Positions 1 to 7,450 of a stretch of DNA of 64,000 nucleotides are shown piece after piece. This stretch comes from Deltaproteobacteria bacterium. GTDB lineage: Bacteria; Desulfobacterota; Binatia; DP-6. The notes beneath the pieces are model-generated. The model was not told where the DNA came from, searched no databases, and worked only from the letters and a program-made list of their open reading frames with translations. The first letter of the stretch is position 1; each line of letters begins with the position of its first letter. The DNA lies in NCBI GenBank assembly GCA_005879795.1, contig VBKJ01000139.1, positions 1 through 64,000 on the forward strand, written 5' to 3'. Position numbers and translations under genes: made by a program.

Positions 1-288
1 GTGCTTGAGCGTCGCGTCGAGTGCGGCCAGGCGCGCCTCGAGCGCGGGCAGCTCGCTGCGCGCCAGCTCGCGCAGCTCGGCGTCTCTCTCGCGCAGGACC
101 TCACGATGCTCGTCGAGGTCGCGCGCCACGCGCTGGCGCTCGCGCCAGCGGACGACCGTCTCCTCGAGCTGGGCGCGCTCCTTGGCGAGCTTCGCGAACT
201 CGCGCCGGTTGGCGATGATGGCCGGGTCCGCGACCAGGCGCTCCAGCTCCTCGTAGCGCCGCTCGATCTCGGTGAGGCGGTCGAGCAT
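1..288 (-). CDS. prfA: Peptide chain release factor 1, N-terminal part (cut by window edge)
   Basis: RF1 reads UAA and UAG stop codons in the ribosomal A site and triggers release of the finished protein. Only the first 96 codons lie in the window; the gene runs off the left edge. The minus-strand frame starts at the ATG at 288 and reads MLDRLTEIERRYEELERLV, followed by a long charged alpha-helical stretch, which is the typical RF1 N-terminal helical domain. The anticodon-like and GGQ regions are outside the window. It lies 74 bp downstream of rpmE on the same strand, the common rpmE-prfA order. The overlapping plus-strand ORF is an antisense shadow. Confident, although identification rests on the N-terminal domain and context. 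Confidence 0.85.
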   Translation of the reverse strand, partial: MLDRLTEIERRYEELERLVADPAIIANRREFAKLAKERAQLEETVVRWRERQRVARDLDEHREVLRERDAELRELARSELPALEARLAALDATLKH

Positions 289-362
289 GCGCTCACCCAA
301 CACAGGGGCGGAAGCGCATCCCCCACCCCTCGCATCCGGCGCGCGGGCGACCCGCGGCCACG

Positions 363-590
363 TCAGGCCGGCGTCGAGCCGGAGCCGCTACGCTTGAGGC
401 CGTACTTGCGCTGGAAGCGCTCGACCCGGCCGGCCGTGTCGACCAGCTTCTGCTTGCCGGTGAAGAACGGATGGCACGCCGAGCAGATCTCGACGTGGAT
501 CGTCGGCACGGTGGAACGGGTCTCGATGACGTTGCCGCAGGCACAGATGATGGACGCCTTCTCGTACCGCGGATGAATGCCTTCCTTCAT
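363..590 (-). CDS. rpmE: 50S ribosomal protein L31, zinc-binding form
   Basis: A 75-residue protein of the large ribosomal subunit. It starts [12 protein letters not shown], which is diagnostic of L31, and has the four zinc-ligand cysteines at positions 16, 18, 36 and 39 (CAC near the front, then [13 protein letters not shown]). This is the C+ zinc form rather than the Zn-free paralogue induced under zinc starvation. The length matches the family (about 70 residues) with a short Ser/Gly tail. It is the first gene of a minus-strand pair with prfA. There is no clear Shine-Dalgarno before the ATG; a -35/-10 pair lies at 602-630, so the leader would be only about 5 nt. Confidence 0.95.
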   Translation of the reverse strand: MKEGIHPRYEKASIICACGNVIETRSTVPTIHVEICSACHPFFTGKQKLVDTAGRVERFQRKYGLKRSGSGSTPA

Positions 591-601
591 GAGAGGCGAC
601 T

Positions 602-630
602 ACCTTAACATCGGGGTCGGGGGGGTGCAA
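602..630 (-). promoter_or_regulatory. Candidate sigma-70 promoter for rpmE-prfA
   Basis: On the minus strand a TTGCAC box (625-630) is separated by 17 bp from TAAGGT (602-607). The predicted transcription start is near 595, only about 5 nt before the rpmE ATG at 590, and no Shine-Dalgarno is seen between. The boxes are direct observation; activity is inferred. Confidence 0.5.
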
Positions 631-845
631 CGCGGCGCTGGCGACGGGCGTGGAGGAGGCCCCACCGGAGCGGCCATATCCCCGAGCCGGCGCTCGAACC
701 ACGCGCCCGCGCGCCGCCCTTCGGATGGTCCGGGGAACCAGGTGCGGCTCCGACCCGGCGATCGGCGGGCTGGCCCCCGGATGGATCGACGGCCGTCCTC
801 GTGCTACCGACCGCCGTTAGGGCGCGCCATCAGGGGGGAAGGACC

Positions 846-1424
846 ATGGCGAAACGGGTCGGAAAGGTGCGTGGGCGCAAGCAGAAGGATACGAAGGCGA
901 TCGAGCCGGAGCAGAAGGCGCAGCGCACCACTGCTCTCGTCCCCCGGGAACGGTGGACGCCAGTGGGGTCACCGCTGAGCCCCGTCGCGTTGATGCGCCG
1001 GTTTGCGGAGGAGATGGACCGTCTCTTCGGGGATTTCCGCTTCGGCGCGTTGTCCCTGCTGCCGCGGTTCGAGCTGCCGTGGAAGAGTAGCGAGGGCGGG
1101 TGGCTGCCGAGCCTGGAAGTCGCCGAGCGTGGCGGCAAGCTCGTCGTCCGCGCCGACGTACCCGGCGTTACGAAGGACGACGTGAAGGTCCAGGTGCGCG
1201 ATGACGTCCTCTGCATCGAGGGTGAGCGGCGCCAAGAGCGCGAGGAGAAGCGGAAGGGGCTCTACCGCAGCGAGCGAACCTATGGCCGTTTCTGCCGCGA
1301 GGTCCCGCTGCCCGAGGGCATCGACCCCGAGCAGGTAAGGGCGTCCTTCAAGAACGGTGTGCTCGAGGTGACGATGCCGGCGCCGCCGCGAGCAGCGAAG
1401 GGCCGGCGAGTGCCGATCGAGTAG
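846..1424 (+). CDS. Hsp20/alpha-crystallin family small heat shock protein
   Basis: A holdase chaperone that binds unfolding proteins and keeps them refoldable. The 192-residue protein has a basic N-terminal tail (MAKRVGKVRGRKQK), a linker with hydrophobic and aromatic residues (RLFGDFRFGALSLLPRF), then the alpha-crystallin domain from about residue 75 to 185. Recognisable landmarks are ADVPGVTKDDVKVQV, the YGRFCREVPLPEGID strand pair and FKNGVLEVTMP, the site where family members carry A-x-x-x-G-V-L. The ATG at 846 is chosen over upstream starts because an AGGGGGGAAGG ribosome binding site lies directly before it. It is a single gene with no operon partner. A heat-shock promoter was looked for upstream and not found. 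Confidence 0.93.
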   Translation: MAKRVGKVRGRKQKDTKAIEPEQKAQRTTALVPRERWTPVGSPLSPVALMRRFAEEMDRLFGDFRFGALSLLPRFELPWKSSEGGWLPSLEVAERGGKLVVRADVPGVTKDDVKVQVRDDVLCIEGERRQEREEKRKGLYRSERTYGRFCREVPLPEGIDPEQVRASFKNGVLEVTMPAPPRAAKGRRVPIE

Positions 1425-1591
1425 GCGGCCGCGCAGGCGCTCACCTGGCTGCCGCTTCGACGGCTGCGCTCACGGTTCGCTCCCCTCCCTGTGCAAGCGG
1501 CTCGAGCTCGCGGGACTACAGGCCGCGCGGGGCGTCTCGCCTGACGGGGGCGCTTGCTCTCGATCACCTTCGCGGACCGCGCTTCAACCCG

Positions 1592-2184
1592 CTATTGCGC
1601 GACTTCTCTGACCGGGAAGTAGAACCGCCCCTCGCCGCTGATGGGCGCCTGCGTGGGGGTCCCTGGCTGCTGGGGCATGTCGAAGACGCCGAAGAACGCG
1701 CCCCGCACGTACGTGCCGTCGAACGAGTCGATCCTGATGCTCACGCTGCTGCGTTCGGTGACGGTTCCGTCAGGACCCGGCTCGAGGCTTACAGACGACA
1801 ACCACTCCTTCATGGAAACGGGGATGCCACGCCGGGTCCGAAATTCGGTGTATCCCGCAGCCAGGCACGGGGCCTCGAAGGGAGGTGTCGGCGGGGGCTG
1901 GTTTGGGTCGACGACGCCGCAAGCGAACGACAGCACCTTGGGGTTCCTGCGCGTCCTTCTTCCGCTCCCACGCCCGTGACACTCGATGGCACCGAAGACG
2001 ACACCGCCGCTGGCTACGTAGGTTCCGTTCACGCACCGGTCATCTGGCTTGCCGGTATCGGCGGCCCTGAATTTCTTCCCGTTGATCGTGGCGAAGATTC
2101 CGAACCCCGGCTTCGCCGCCCCAGTCGACTCGGAAAGAAGCACCGCTCCGAGCGTCAGCGCAAGAAGTACCCCCCACGTCTCAT
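1592..2184 (-). pseudogene. Small secreted protein of unknown function, frameshifted in its signal peptide
   Basis: The open frame 1592-2143 encodes about 183 residues (GFGIFATINGKKFRAADTG near the front, GEGRFYFPVREVAQ at the end), which looks like a periplasmic beta-sandwich protein of no family I recognise. In this frame the only start is an internal GTG that would cut a signal peptide in two. Forty bases upstream an ATG at 2184 has a fine GGAGGG ribosome binding site and begins MRRGG. One more G in the run of six Gs (2170-2175) would join it in frame to LLALTLGAVLLSES, a perfect secretion signal. The gene is therefore broken by a one-base loss, or the base was miscalled. It stands alone, convergent with hsp20. 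GC seems lower than in neighbouring genes. Confidence 0.6.
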
Positions 2185-2414
2185 GCGTCCCTCCGCACCA
2201 GTCTGATTCGAGCCAGGGGCAGCACGGGGACCCGTGTGGCGGGCGCGCTGCGCCGAGGGGGGATAGAACAGCATCACCTGCATGTCAAGGAAAAAGAAGG
2301 ACCAGGAACCCGCGCCGACGGCTCCGAGATGGTCGCCATCGGACGTGGTCCGTTACGCCGTCAGCGACGCGGATTCGAGGAGCCGGCAGACCCGGAGCTG
2401 GGCGCTGCGCCTGT

Positions 2415-3260
2415 CTATTCCGCCAGCCAGCGGTCGAACCAGCGATCGAGCGCCTCGAGCACCCGGCCGCGCTCGCTCGCCGGCTCGTTCAGCAGCTCGT
2501 GGTAGAAGCCGGGCAGCAGGACGAGCTCGTGGGGGCACGAGAGACGCGCCGCGATCTCCGTCGCGCCCGACGGGCGGACGAGCCGGTCCGCGTCGCCCTG
2601 CAGGATCAGGAGCGGAACGCGGAGACGCGGCGCCTCCTCCATCGCCGCCGCCTGCGCCGCGCGGATGGCGCGCACGAACCCCGCGCTCGCCGCGCGATGC
2701 ACGAGCGGGTCGGCGACGTACGCGGCTCCCACCGCGGGATCGCGCGACAGCGCGCCCGGATCGAGGTTCGAGCGGAACGTCACCCCGGGCGCGACGCGCG
2801 CCAGGAGGAGCGCCACGGCCTGGAGGATTCGCGGCGCCGAGTCGGCGACCTCGAAAGCTGGCGCCGAGAGCGCGCCGGCACGCACCATGTCGGGGTGGCG
2901 GAGCAGATAGAGGAAGGCGAGCAAGCCACCCATGCTGTGTCCGAAGAGGAGGCGCGGCACGCCCGGCCACCACTCCTCCGCCATGCCGGCGAGCGTGTGC
3001 AAGTCGGCGATGAACTCCGCGAAGTCGCGGCAATGCCCGCGCGGCCCGCCCGAGCGGCCATGGCCGCGGTGATCGAGGGCCGCGACAGCGAGCCCGCGCG
3101 CGGTCAAGTGCGCGATGAAGTCGCGGTAGCGGCCGACGTGCTCCGCATAGCCGTGCGCGAGGAGCACGACGCCGCGCGGGGCGCCGGCCGGCGGCGCCGA
3201 GCGCTCCCAGTGGATGGGGACGCCGCCGGCGCCGGCGAAGGTGCCCTCGGCCGTCAGCAT
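2415..3260 (-). CDS. Alpha/beta hydrolase, monoacylglycerol lipase-like
   Basis: Likely hydrolyses monoacylglycerols or other short lipid esters in the cytoplasm. The 281-residue protein has the serine hydrolase fold: LLAHGYAEHVGRY (oxyanion hole HG), the RGHGRSGGPRGHC segment typical of lysophospholipase/MAG lipases, nucleophile in GHSMGG, the acid in LILQGDADRLV and the catalytic His in GFYHELLNEP. The ATG at 3260 is chosen (MLTAEGTF) because the upstream extension is Ala/Arg-rich and unlike the family. It is transcribed divergently from vapBC. Glycerol kinase and an acyltransferase follow within 1 kb, so a lipid/glycerol turnover context is possible, but that is inference. Esterase of another substrate cannot be excluded. 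Confidence 0.88.
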   Translation of the reverse strand: MLTAEGTFAGAGGVPIHWERSAPPAGAPRGVVLLAHGYAEHVGRYRDFIAHLTARGLAVAALDHRGHGRSGGPRGHCRDFAEFIADLHTLAGMAEEWWPGVPRLLFGHSMGGLLAFLYLLRHPDMVRAGALSAPAFEVADSAPRILQAVALLLARVAPGVTFRSNLDPGALSRDPAVGAAYVADPLVHRAASAGFVRAIRAAQAAAMEEAPRLRVPLLILQGDADRLVRPSGATEIAARLSCPHELVLLPGFYHELLNEPASERGRVLEALDRWFDRWLAE

Positions 3261-3290
3261 GCATGCCCCGGATGCCCGGCTCGGCGCGGC

Positions 3291-3328
3291 TTGACGTGGC
3301 TGCACAATCTATGCATATCGATGCATAT
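3291..3328 (+). promoter_or_regulatory. vapBC promoter with twin operator-like repeats
   Basis: A TTGACG -35 box (3291-3296) is followed at normal distance by two copies of ATGCATAT (3311-3318 and 3321-3328) separated by CG. Each copy contains the palindrome ATGCAT. The repeats cover the -10 region and run into the vapB start codon, where a VapB dimer would repress its own operon, as is known for this family. Repeats are seen; binding is inferred. Confidence 0.5.
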
Positions 3329-3527
3329 GCGGACGACGCTGAACCTCGACGACGCCTTGCTGGAGCGCGCGAGCAAGCTAACCGGCATCAAGGAGAAGAC
3401 GGCGCTCCTGCACGCGGGCCTGGAGGCGTTGATCGCCCGTGCCAGCGCGCAGCGCCTGGCCGCTCTCGGAGGCACGCAGAAGTACCTGAGGCCCATTCCC
3501 AGGCGCCGGAGCGCGAAGCGGGGATGA
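3327..3527 (+). CDS. vapB: VapB-family antitoxin (DUF2191 type)
   Basis: A 66-residue antitoxin expected to neutralise the PIN-domain toxin encoded next to it and to repress the operon. The N-terminus MRTTLNLDDALLERA is a ribbon-helix-helix-type start; the middle KLTGIKEKTALLHAGLEAL is the signature of the VapB/DUF2191 group, and the basic tail (RPIPRRRSAKRG) would wrap the toxin. The start is taken at the third of three closely spaced ATG-containing triplets; an ATG at 3321 adds only two residues. Its TGA overlaps the vapC ATG by four bases (ATGA), so the two are translationally coupled. The twin ATGCATAT repeats before it look like its operator. Confidence 0.85.
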   Translation: MRTTLNLDDALLERASKLTGIKEKTALLHAGLEALIARASAQRLAALGGTQKYLRPIPRRRSAKRG

Positions 3528-3877
3528 TTCTGGTCGACACCTCGGTGTGGGTGGATCACCTGCGCCGAGGCAACGACGACCTCGGAAGGCTCCTCGTCGA
3601 CGAACAGGTCCTGTGTCATCCGTTCGTCGTGGGCGAGCTGGCCTGTGGGCGGTTGACCGACCGTGCGGAGATTCTCGCGCGGCTCCAGGCCCTCCCGCAG
3701 GCACGCAGCGTCGAGCATCAGGAAGCGCTCGCCTTCGTCGAGATGCACCGCCTCATGGGCGCCGGCCTCGGCTGGGTGGACGCCAACCTTCTCGCGTCAG
3801 CGACCCTCTCGGCGGCCTCGGTCTGGAGCCTCGACCGACGGCTCGTGACGGCAGCCAGGAGGCTCGGGCTCTCGTAG
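3524..3877 (+). CDS. vapC: VapC-family PIN-domain ribonuclease toxin
   Basis: A predicted Mg-dependent endoribonuclease that halts translation by cutting RNA (in known VapCs, tRNA or 23S rRNA). The 117-residue protein is a complete PIN domain: it starts MILVDTSVWVDHLR (Asp5), followed by GELACG (Glu38), GWVDANLLA (Asp86) and SLDRRL (Asp104), the four acidic residues that hold the metal. No residue of the active site is missing, so it should be functional. The gene overlaps vapB by four bases. Nearest homologues belong to the group with VapB/DUF2191 antitoxins. The pair is a chromosomal type II toxin-antitoxin system. Confidence 0.9.
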   Translation: MILVDTSVWVDHLRRGNDDLGRLLVDEQVLCHPFVVGELACGRLTDRAEILARLQALPQARSVEHQEALAFVEMHRLMGAGLGWVDANLLASATLSAASVWSLDRRLVTAARRLGLS

Positions 3878-3884
3878 GGAGCCA

Positions 3885-5375
3885 TCAGCGCCCCGGCCCG
3901 CTCCTCACCCGCCGCACCGCCTCCTGCCACCCGCGGTAGAGCGCGTCGCGCACCTCGGGCTTCATCCTCGGCTGGAAGCGCCGGCCGATGCGCCGCGCGC
4001 GCTCGAGCTCGGCCTGGGACTTCCAGAGCCCCACGGCGAGCCCGGCGAGGAACGCCGCCCCCATGGCCGTCGTCTCGACCACGCGCGGGCGGTCGACCGG
4101 CACGCCCAGCACGTCGGCCTGGAACTGCATCAGGAAGTCGTTCGCCGCGGCGCCGCCGTCCACTCGGAGCGTGCTCAGCCGGGAGCCGGCGTCGGCCGCC
4201 ATCGCGTCGGCCACGTCGCGCGTCTGGAAGGCGAGCGCCTCGAGGGCCGCGCGCACCACGTGGGCGCGCGTCACCCCGCGCGTCAAGCCGACCAGCGCGC
4301 CGCGCGCCTCGGCGTCCCAGTGCGGGGCGCCGAGCCCCACGAAGGCGGGCACGAGGTAGACGCCGAGGGTCGAGTCGACGCTCCGGGCGAGCCGTTCCGA
4401 CTCGGCGGCCTTCTTCACGAGCCCGAGCCCGTCGCGCAGCCACTGGATCGCCGCCCCGGCGATGAACACCGAGCCCTCGAGCGCGTACGCCCGCCCGCCG
4501 CGCGCGTCGCACGCGGCGGTGGTGACGAGCCCGTGCCGCGACGCGACCGGCTGCGCGCCGGTGTTCATGAGGAGGAAGCAGCCCGTACCGTAGGTGTTCT
4601 TCGCCGTCCCGGGCTCGACGCAGCCCTGCCCGAAGAGCGCCGCCTGCTGGTCGCCGGCCACACCCGCGATCGCCACCGGCGCGCCCAGGACCGACGGCTC
4701 CGTCGCGCCGAACTCGCCGCTCGACGGCTTGACCGCGGGCAGCATCCCGGCCGGCACCCCGAGGTGCGCACACAGCTCCGCGTCCCATGCGCCCGTGTGG
4801 ATGTCGAAGAGGAGCGTGCGCGAGGCGTTGGTCGGGTCGGTCGCGTGCACCGCACCGCCGCTGAGCTTCCACATGAGCCAGGAGTCCATGGTGCCGAAGG
4901 CGATCTCGCCCGTGCGCGCCCGCTCCGCGGCGCGCGGCACGTGCTCGAGGAGCCAGCGCAGCTTGGTGCCCGAGAAGTACGGATCGAGGACGAGGCCGGT
5001 CTTCTTCCGGAAGACGTCCGCGAGGCCGCGCGCGCGCAGCTCCTCGCAGAGAGGGGCGGTGCGCCGGTCCTGCCACACGATGGCGCGGTAGACCGGCCGG
5101 CCGCTCCGCCGGTCCCAGAGGACGGTCGTCTCGCGCTGGTTCGTGATACCGAGCGCCGCCACGTCGCGCGCGCGCACCCGCGCGCGCCGGCACGCCTGGC
5201 GGAGCACACGCAGCGTGACGCGCCAGATCTCCTCGGGATCGTGCTCGACCCAGCCCGGCTTCGGGTAATGCTGGGTGAACTCCGAGTAGGCGCGGCCGAC
5301 GACGCGCCCCTGCCGGTCGAACACGAGCACGGTCGTGCCCGTGGTCCCCTGATCGACCGCGACGACGACGGGCAT
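3885..5375 (-). CDS. glpK: Glycerol kinase
   Basis: Phosphorylates glycerol to sn-glycerol 3-phosphate with ATP, the entry step of glycerol use. The 496-residue length is exact for the FGGY family. Visible landmarks are [16 protein letters not shown] at the N-terminus (phosphate-binding loop), [24 protein letters not shown], the [11 protein letters not shown] segment, [28 protein letters not shown] and [16 protein letters not shown]. It ends seven bases from the convergent vapC stop and lies 21 bp after an acyltransferase gene, which suggests an operon supplying and using glycerol 3-phosphate. No glpF or glpD is seen in the window. A tandem ArsA pair lies 1.1 kb away. Confidence 0.96.
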   Translation of the reverse strand: MPVVVAVDQGTTGTTVLVFDRQGRVVGRAYSEFTQHYPKPGWVEHDPEEIWRVTLRVLRQACRRARVRARDVAALGITNQRETTVLWDRRSGRPVYRAIVWQDRRTAPLCEELRARGLADVFRKKTGLVLDPYFSGTKLRWLLEHVPRAAERARTGEIAFGTMDSWLMWKLSGGAVHATDPTNASRTLLFDIHTGAWDAELCAHLGVPAGMLPAVKPSSGEFGATEPSVLGAPVAIAGVAGDQQAALFGQGCVEPGTAKNTYGTGCFLLMNTGAQPVASRHGLVTTAACDARGGRAYALEGSVFIAGAAIQWLRDGLGLVKKAAESERLARSVDSTLGVYLVPAFVGLGAPHWDAEARGALVGLTRGVTRAHVVRAALEALAFQTRDVADAMAADAGSRLSTLRVDGGAAANDFLMQFQADVLGVPVDRPRVVETTAMGAAFLAGLAVGLWKSQAELERARRIGRRFQPRMKPEVRDALYRGWQEAVRRVRSGPGR

Positions 5376-5396
5376 CAGGTGTGCGACGGCCTCACA

Positions 5397-6401
5397 CTAG
5401 CCCAGGAAGAGCGAGCGCCGGCGCCGCAGGCCCTCGAGGACGAGCGCCTGGAGCCGCTCGCGCACCTGGTCGCGGAGCCGGCCGACGAGCGCGGGATCGG
5501 AGGCGTCGCCCGGTCGGTGCCGCACCGCCACGTCGAGGGGGTCGCCGAAGAGGAGCGCCCATTTGGTGGGGAGCGGCACGAGCCCCCAGAGGCCGAGCCA
5601 GGGAAAGGTGAGCGTGATCGGCAGCGCCGGGAGACCGAGGAGCCGCCCGGGCAGATCGAGCCGGGCGAGCACCGGATGCACCTCCTCGGCACCGATGACC
5701 GCGACGGGCACGATCGGTGTGGCGGTCTCGATCGCGAGGCGCGCGAACGCCCCGCGGCCGAAGCGCCCGAGCCGGTAGCGGTCGCGGAAGGGCTTCGGGT
5801 GATTGCCCTCGGGACAGACGATCACGGCCTCGCCGCGACCGAGGAGCCGCCGAACCGTCGCCGGCGCCGCGCGCACCGCGCCCGCGCGCGCGAGTGCAGC
5901 GCCGAGGAGCGGTGCGGTGGCCATCCAGTCGTCGAGGAGCGGGTGGGCCCGCCGCACCGCCTCCCGGATCATGAGCGCCTCGTAGGGCACGAGGGCGCCG
6001 CCTCGGTTGGCGACCAGCATGACGCGCCCGCTCGCCGGCACGCGCTCGAGCCCGACCGTCTCGACCCGCCACCACCAGCGGTAGAGCGCAGCGAGGAGCG
6101 ACTCGGTCGCGTCCGCGCGGAGCACGTCCGCCAGTTCCGCGAGGTCGCGCGGCGTCGAGCGCCGCAGGCGCGCGACGGCCGCGAGAGCCTGGTCGAGGGC
6201 GGCGCGCAGCCGGTCGCGCGCGGCCCGCTGGTCGCCGCTCCCGAGCGCCTGCTCGACCCGCCGCTCGAGGGCGGAGAGGCGCCGCACCACGTCGCGCGGG
6301 GACGCGGGCCGTGCACGCCCCCCGCGCGCGCGCCCGCCGCGGAACACGCGCAGCCGCGCCCTGCTCCCCTCGTCGCCCCCGGGTCGATCGGCTTCCGACA
6401 T
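5397..6401 (-). CDS. PlsC-like glycerolipid acyltransferase with altered catalytic motif
   Basis: Resembles lysophospholipid/glycerol acyltransferases that move an acyl chain onto a glycerol phosphate backbone at the membrane. The 334-residue protein has a charged N-terminal half (about 130 residues, Ala/Arg helix rich) and a C-terminal acyltransferase domain: VMLVANRGGALVPYEALMI at the catalytic motif, VICPEGNHPKPFRD at motif III and ATPIVPVAVIGAEEVHP at motif IV. In relatives the first motif reads N-H-x-x-x-x-x-D; here the His is Arg and the Asp is replaced by Glu, so activity is doubtful. The start at 6401 (MSEADRP) follows a GGAAGG site. It is the first gene before glpK. Confidence 0.75.
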   Translation of the reverse strand: MSEADRPGGDEGSRARLRVFRGGRARGGRARPASPRDVVRRLSALERRVEQALGSGDQRAARDRLRAALDQALAAVARLRRSTPRDLAELADVLRADATESLLAALYRWWWRVETVGLERVPASGRVMLVANRGGALVPYEALMIREAVRRAHPLLDDWMATAPLLGAALARAGAVRAAPATVRRLLGRGEAVIVCPEGNHPKPFRDRYRLGRFGRGAFARLAIETATPIVPVAVIGAEEVHPVLARLDLPGRLLGLPALPITLTFPWLGLWGLVPLPTKWALLFGDPLDVAVRHRPGDASDPALVGRLRDQVRERLQALVLEGLRRRRSLFLG

Positions 6402-6420
6402 GCGGCCTTCCGCCGCGCGG

Positions 6421-6449
6421 AGGCTAGGGAACGCCCGCACGCATGTCAA
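6421..6449 (-). promoter_or_regulatory. Promoter for acyltransferase-glpK
   Basis: A perfect TTGACA (6444-6449, minus strand) lies 17 bp from TAGCCT (6421-6426). Start of transcription near 6414 would leave a short leader holding the GGAAGG ribosome binding site. It is back to back with the promoter at 6478. Confidence 0.6.
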
Positions 6450-6477
6450 TTCCGCGGGCGCGAACGCCGCGCGCAAA

Positions 6478-6506
6478 TTGACACTGCGCGCAGCGCGCGG
6501 ATATGA
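6478..6506 (+). promoter_or_regulatory. Promoter for the tandem ArsA genes
   Basis: A perfect TTGACA (6478-6483) is followed after 17 bp by ATATGA (6501-6506), or after 18 bp by TATGAC. The spacer holds the palindrome CTGCGCGCAG/CGCGCG. The -10 box contains the ATG at 6503, so that ATG cannot start translation of an mRNA made here; the GTG at 6515 falls on the predicted +1. Confidence 0.6.
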
Positions 6507-6514
6507 CGCCCGGC

Positions 6515-7450
6515 GTGCCGCCCCGGCTCCCTCTCGTCTCGCAGCGATTGGTCGTCGTCACGGGCAAGGGCGGTGTGGGGAAGACGACCGTCACGGCGGC
6601 GCTGGCGCACGCCGCCGCGGCGGGCGGACGGCATGTGCTCGCGGTCGAGGTCGGCCGCGGGCCGCTCGGCGCGCTGCTCGGCGTGCCGCGCCTCGGCGCC
6701 GAGCCGATCCGCGTCGGGGCCGGGCTCGCGGCCGCCAGCCTCGAGCCCGAGGCCCTGCTCGGCGACTTCGTCGAGGGCGTGCTTCGCTTCCGCGTGCTCG
6801 CGCGACGGCTGCTCGAGAGCACGTCGTTCCAGGTGCTGGCCGCGGCGGCGCCGGGGCTGGGCGAGTTCCTGGTCCTGCACCGGCTGCTCGGCTGGGTCGA
6901 GCCACGGCGGCGTGGCCGTCCGGTGCGCGACCTCGTCATCGTCGACGCGCCGGCCTCGGGTCACTCCCTCCCCCTCCTGGCCGCCCCGCACACGCTGGGC
7001 GCGCTCGCCCGCCTTGGTCCCGTGGCCGACCTGCTCGCTCGCATCGAGCGGCTCATCGCCGACCCGCGCGCGACGCTCGTGTGCGTGGTGACGACGCCCG
7101 AGGAGCTCGCGGTGCGCGAGACGGTCGAGCTCCACCGCGAGCTCGGCGAGCGCCTCGGGCTCGCCGTCGCCCCGCCCATCGTGAACGCGTTGCCGCCCCG
7201 GCGCTTCACCGCGGGCGACGTGGCGGCGCTCGATCACCTGGAGGCGGCGAGCGGCCCGCACGCCTACCTCGACGCGGCGCGCTTCCAGCTCGAGCGCCGC
7301 CGGCAGGCCGACGCCCAGCTCACCGCGCTTCGCCGGGCGGTCGGCGCGGCGCCGGTGCGCCTTCCCTTCCTCTTCGAGGCGCCGGACGCGCCCGCCGGCC
7401 TGGCCGTGCTCGCGGCCGCACTCGGCCGGGCGGCCGGTGTCGCCGCATGA
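6515..7450 (+). CDS. ArsA/Get3-like anion-transporting ATPase family protein, first of a pair
   Basis: A SIMIBI-class ATPase. It starts with a strand and the deviant P-loop VVVTGKGGVGKTTVTAAL, which carries the signature Lys of ArsA/Get3, then an Ala/Leu-rich helical region and DLVIVDAPASGHSLPLL, the switch II/DTAPTGH-like segment in which ArsA reads D-T-A-P-T-G-H. No cysteine cluster for arsenite is apparent, so an arsenite pump role is unlikely. Start: the ATG at 6503 lies inside the -10 box of the promoter at 6478-6506, so the GTG at 6515 is taken (311 residues). It overlaps the second ArsA gene by four bases. Paired ArsA-like proteins of this kind are known in actinobacteria and deltaproteobacteria; as I recall, the mycobacterial pair Rv3679-Rv3680 is tied to glycerol metabolism. 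Confidence 0.82.
   Translation: MPPRLPLVSQRLVVVTGKGGVGKTTVTAALAHAAAAGGRHVLAVEVGRGPLGALLGVPRLGAEPIRVGAGLAAASLEPEALLGDFVEGVLRFRVLARRLLESTSFQVLAAAAPGLGEFLVLHRLLGWVEPRRRGRPVRDLVIVDAPASGHSLPLLAAPHTLGALARLGPVADLLARIERLIADPRATLVCVVTTPEELAVRETVELHRELGERLGLAVAPPIVNALPPRRFTAGDVAALDHLEAASGPHAYLDAARFQLERRRQADAQLTALRRAVGAAPVRLPFLFEAPDAPAGLAVLAAALGRAAGVAA

Noticed and set aside
1-576. Plus-strand ORF at the left edge
   Set aside because: Opposite strand reads the RF1 N-terminus and complete L31; the plus-strand product has no likeness.
4260-6506. A 748-codon plus-strand ORF opposite glpK and the acyltransferase
   Set aside because: Same shadow effect; both minus-strand genes are clear.
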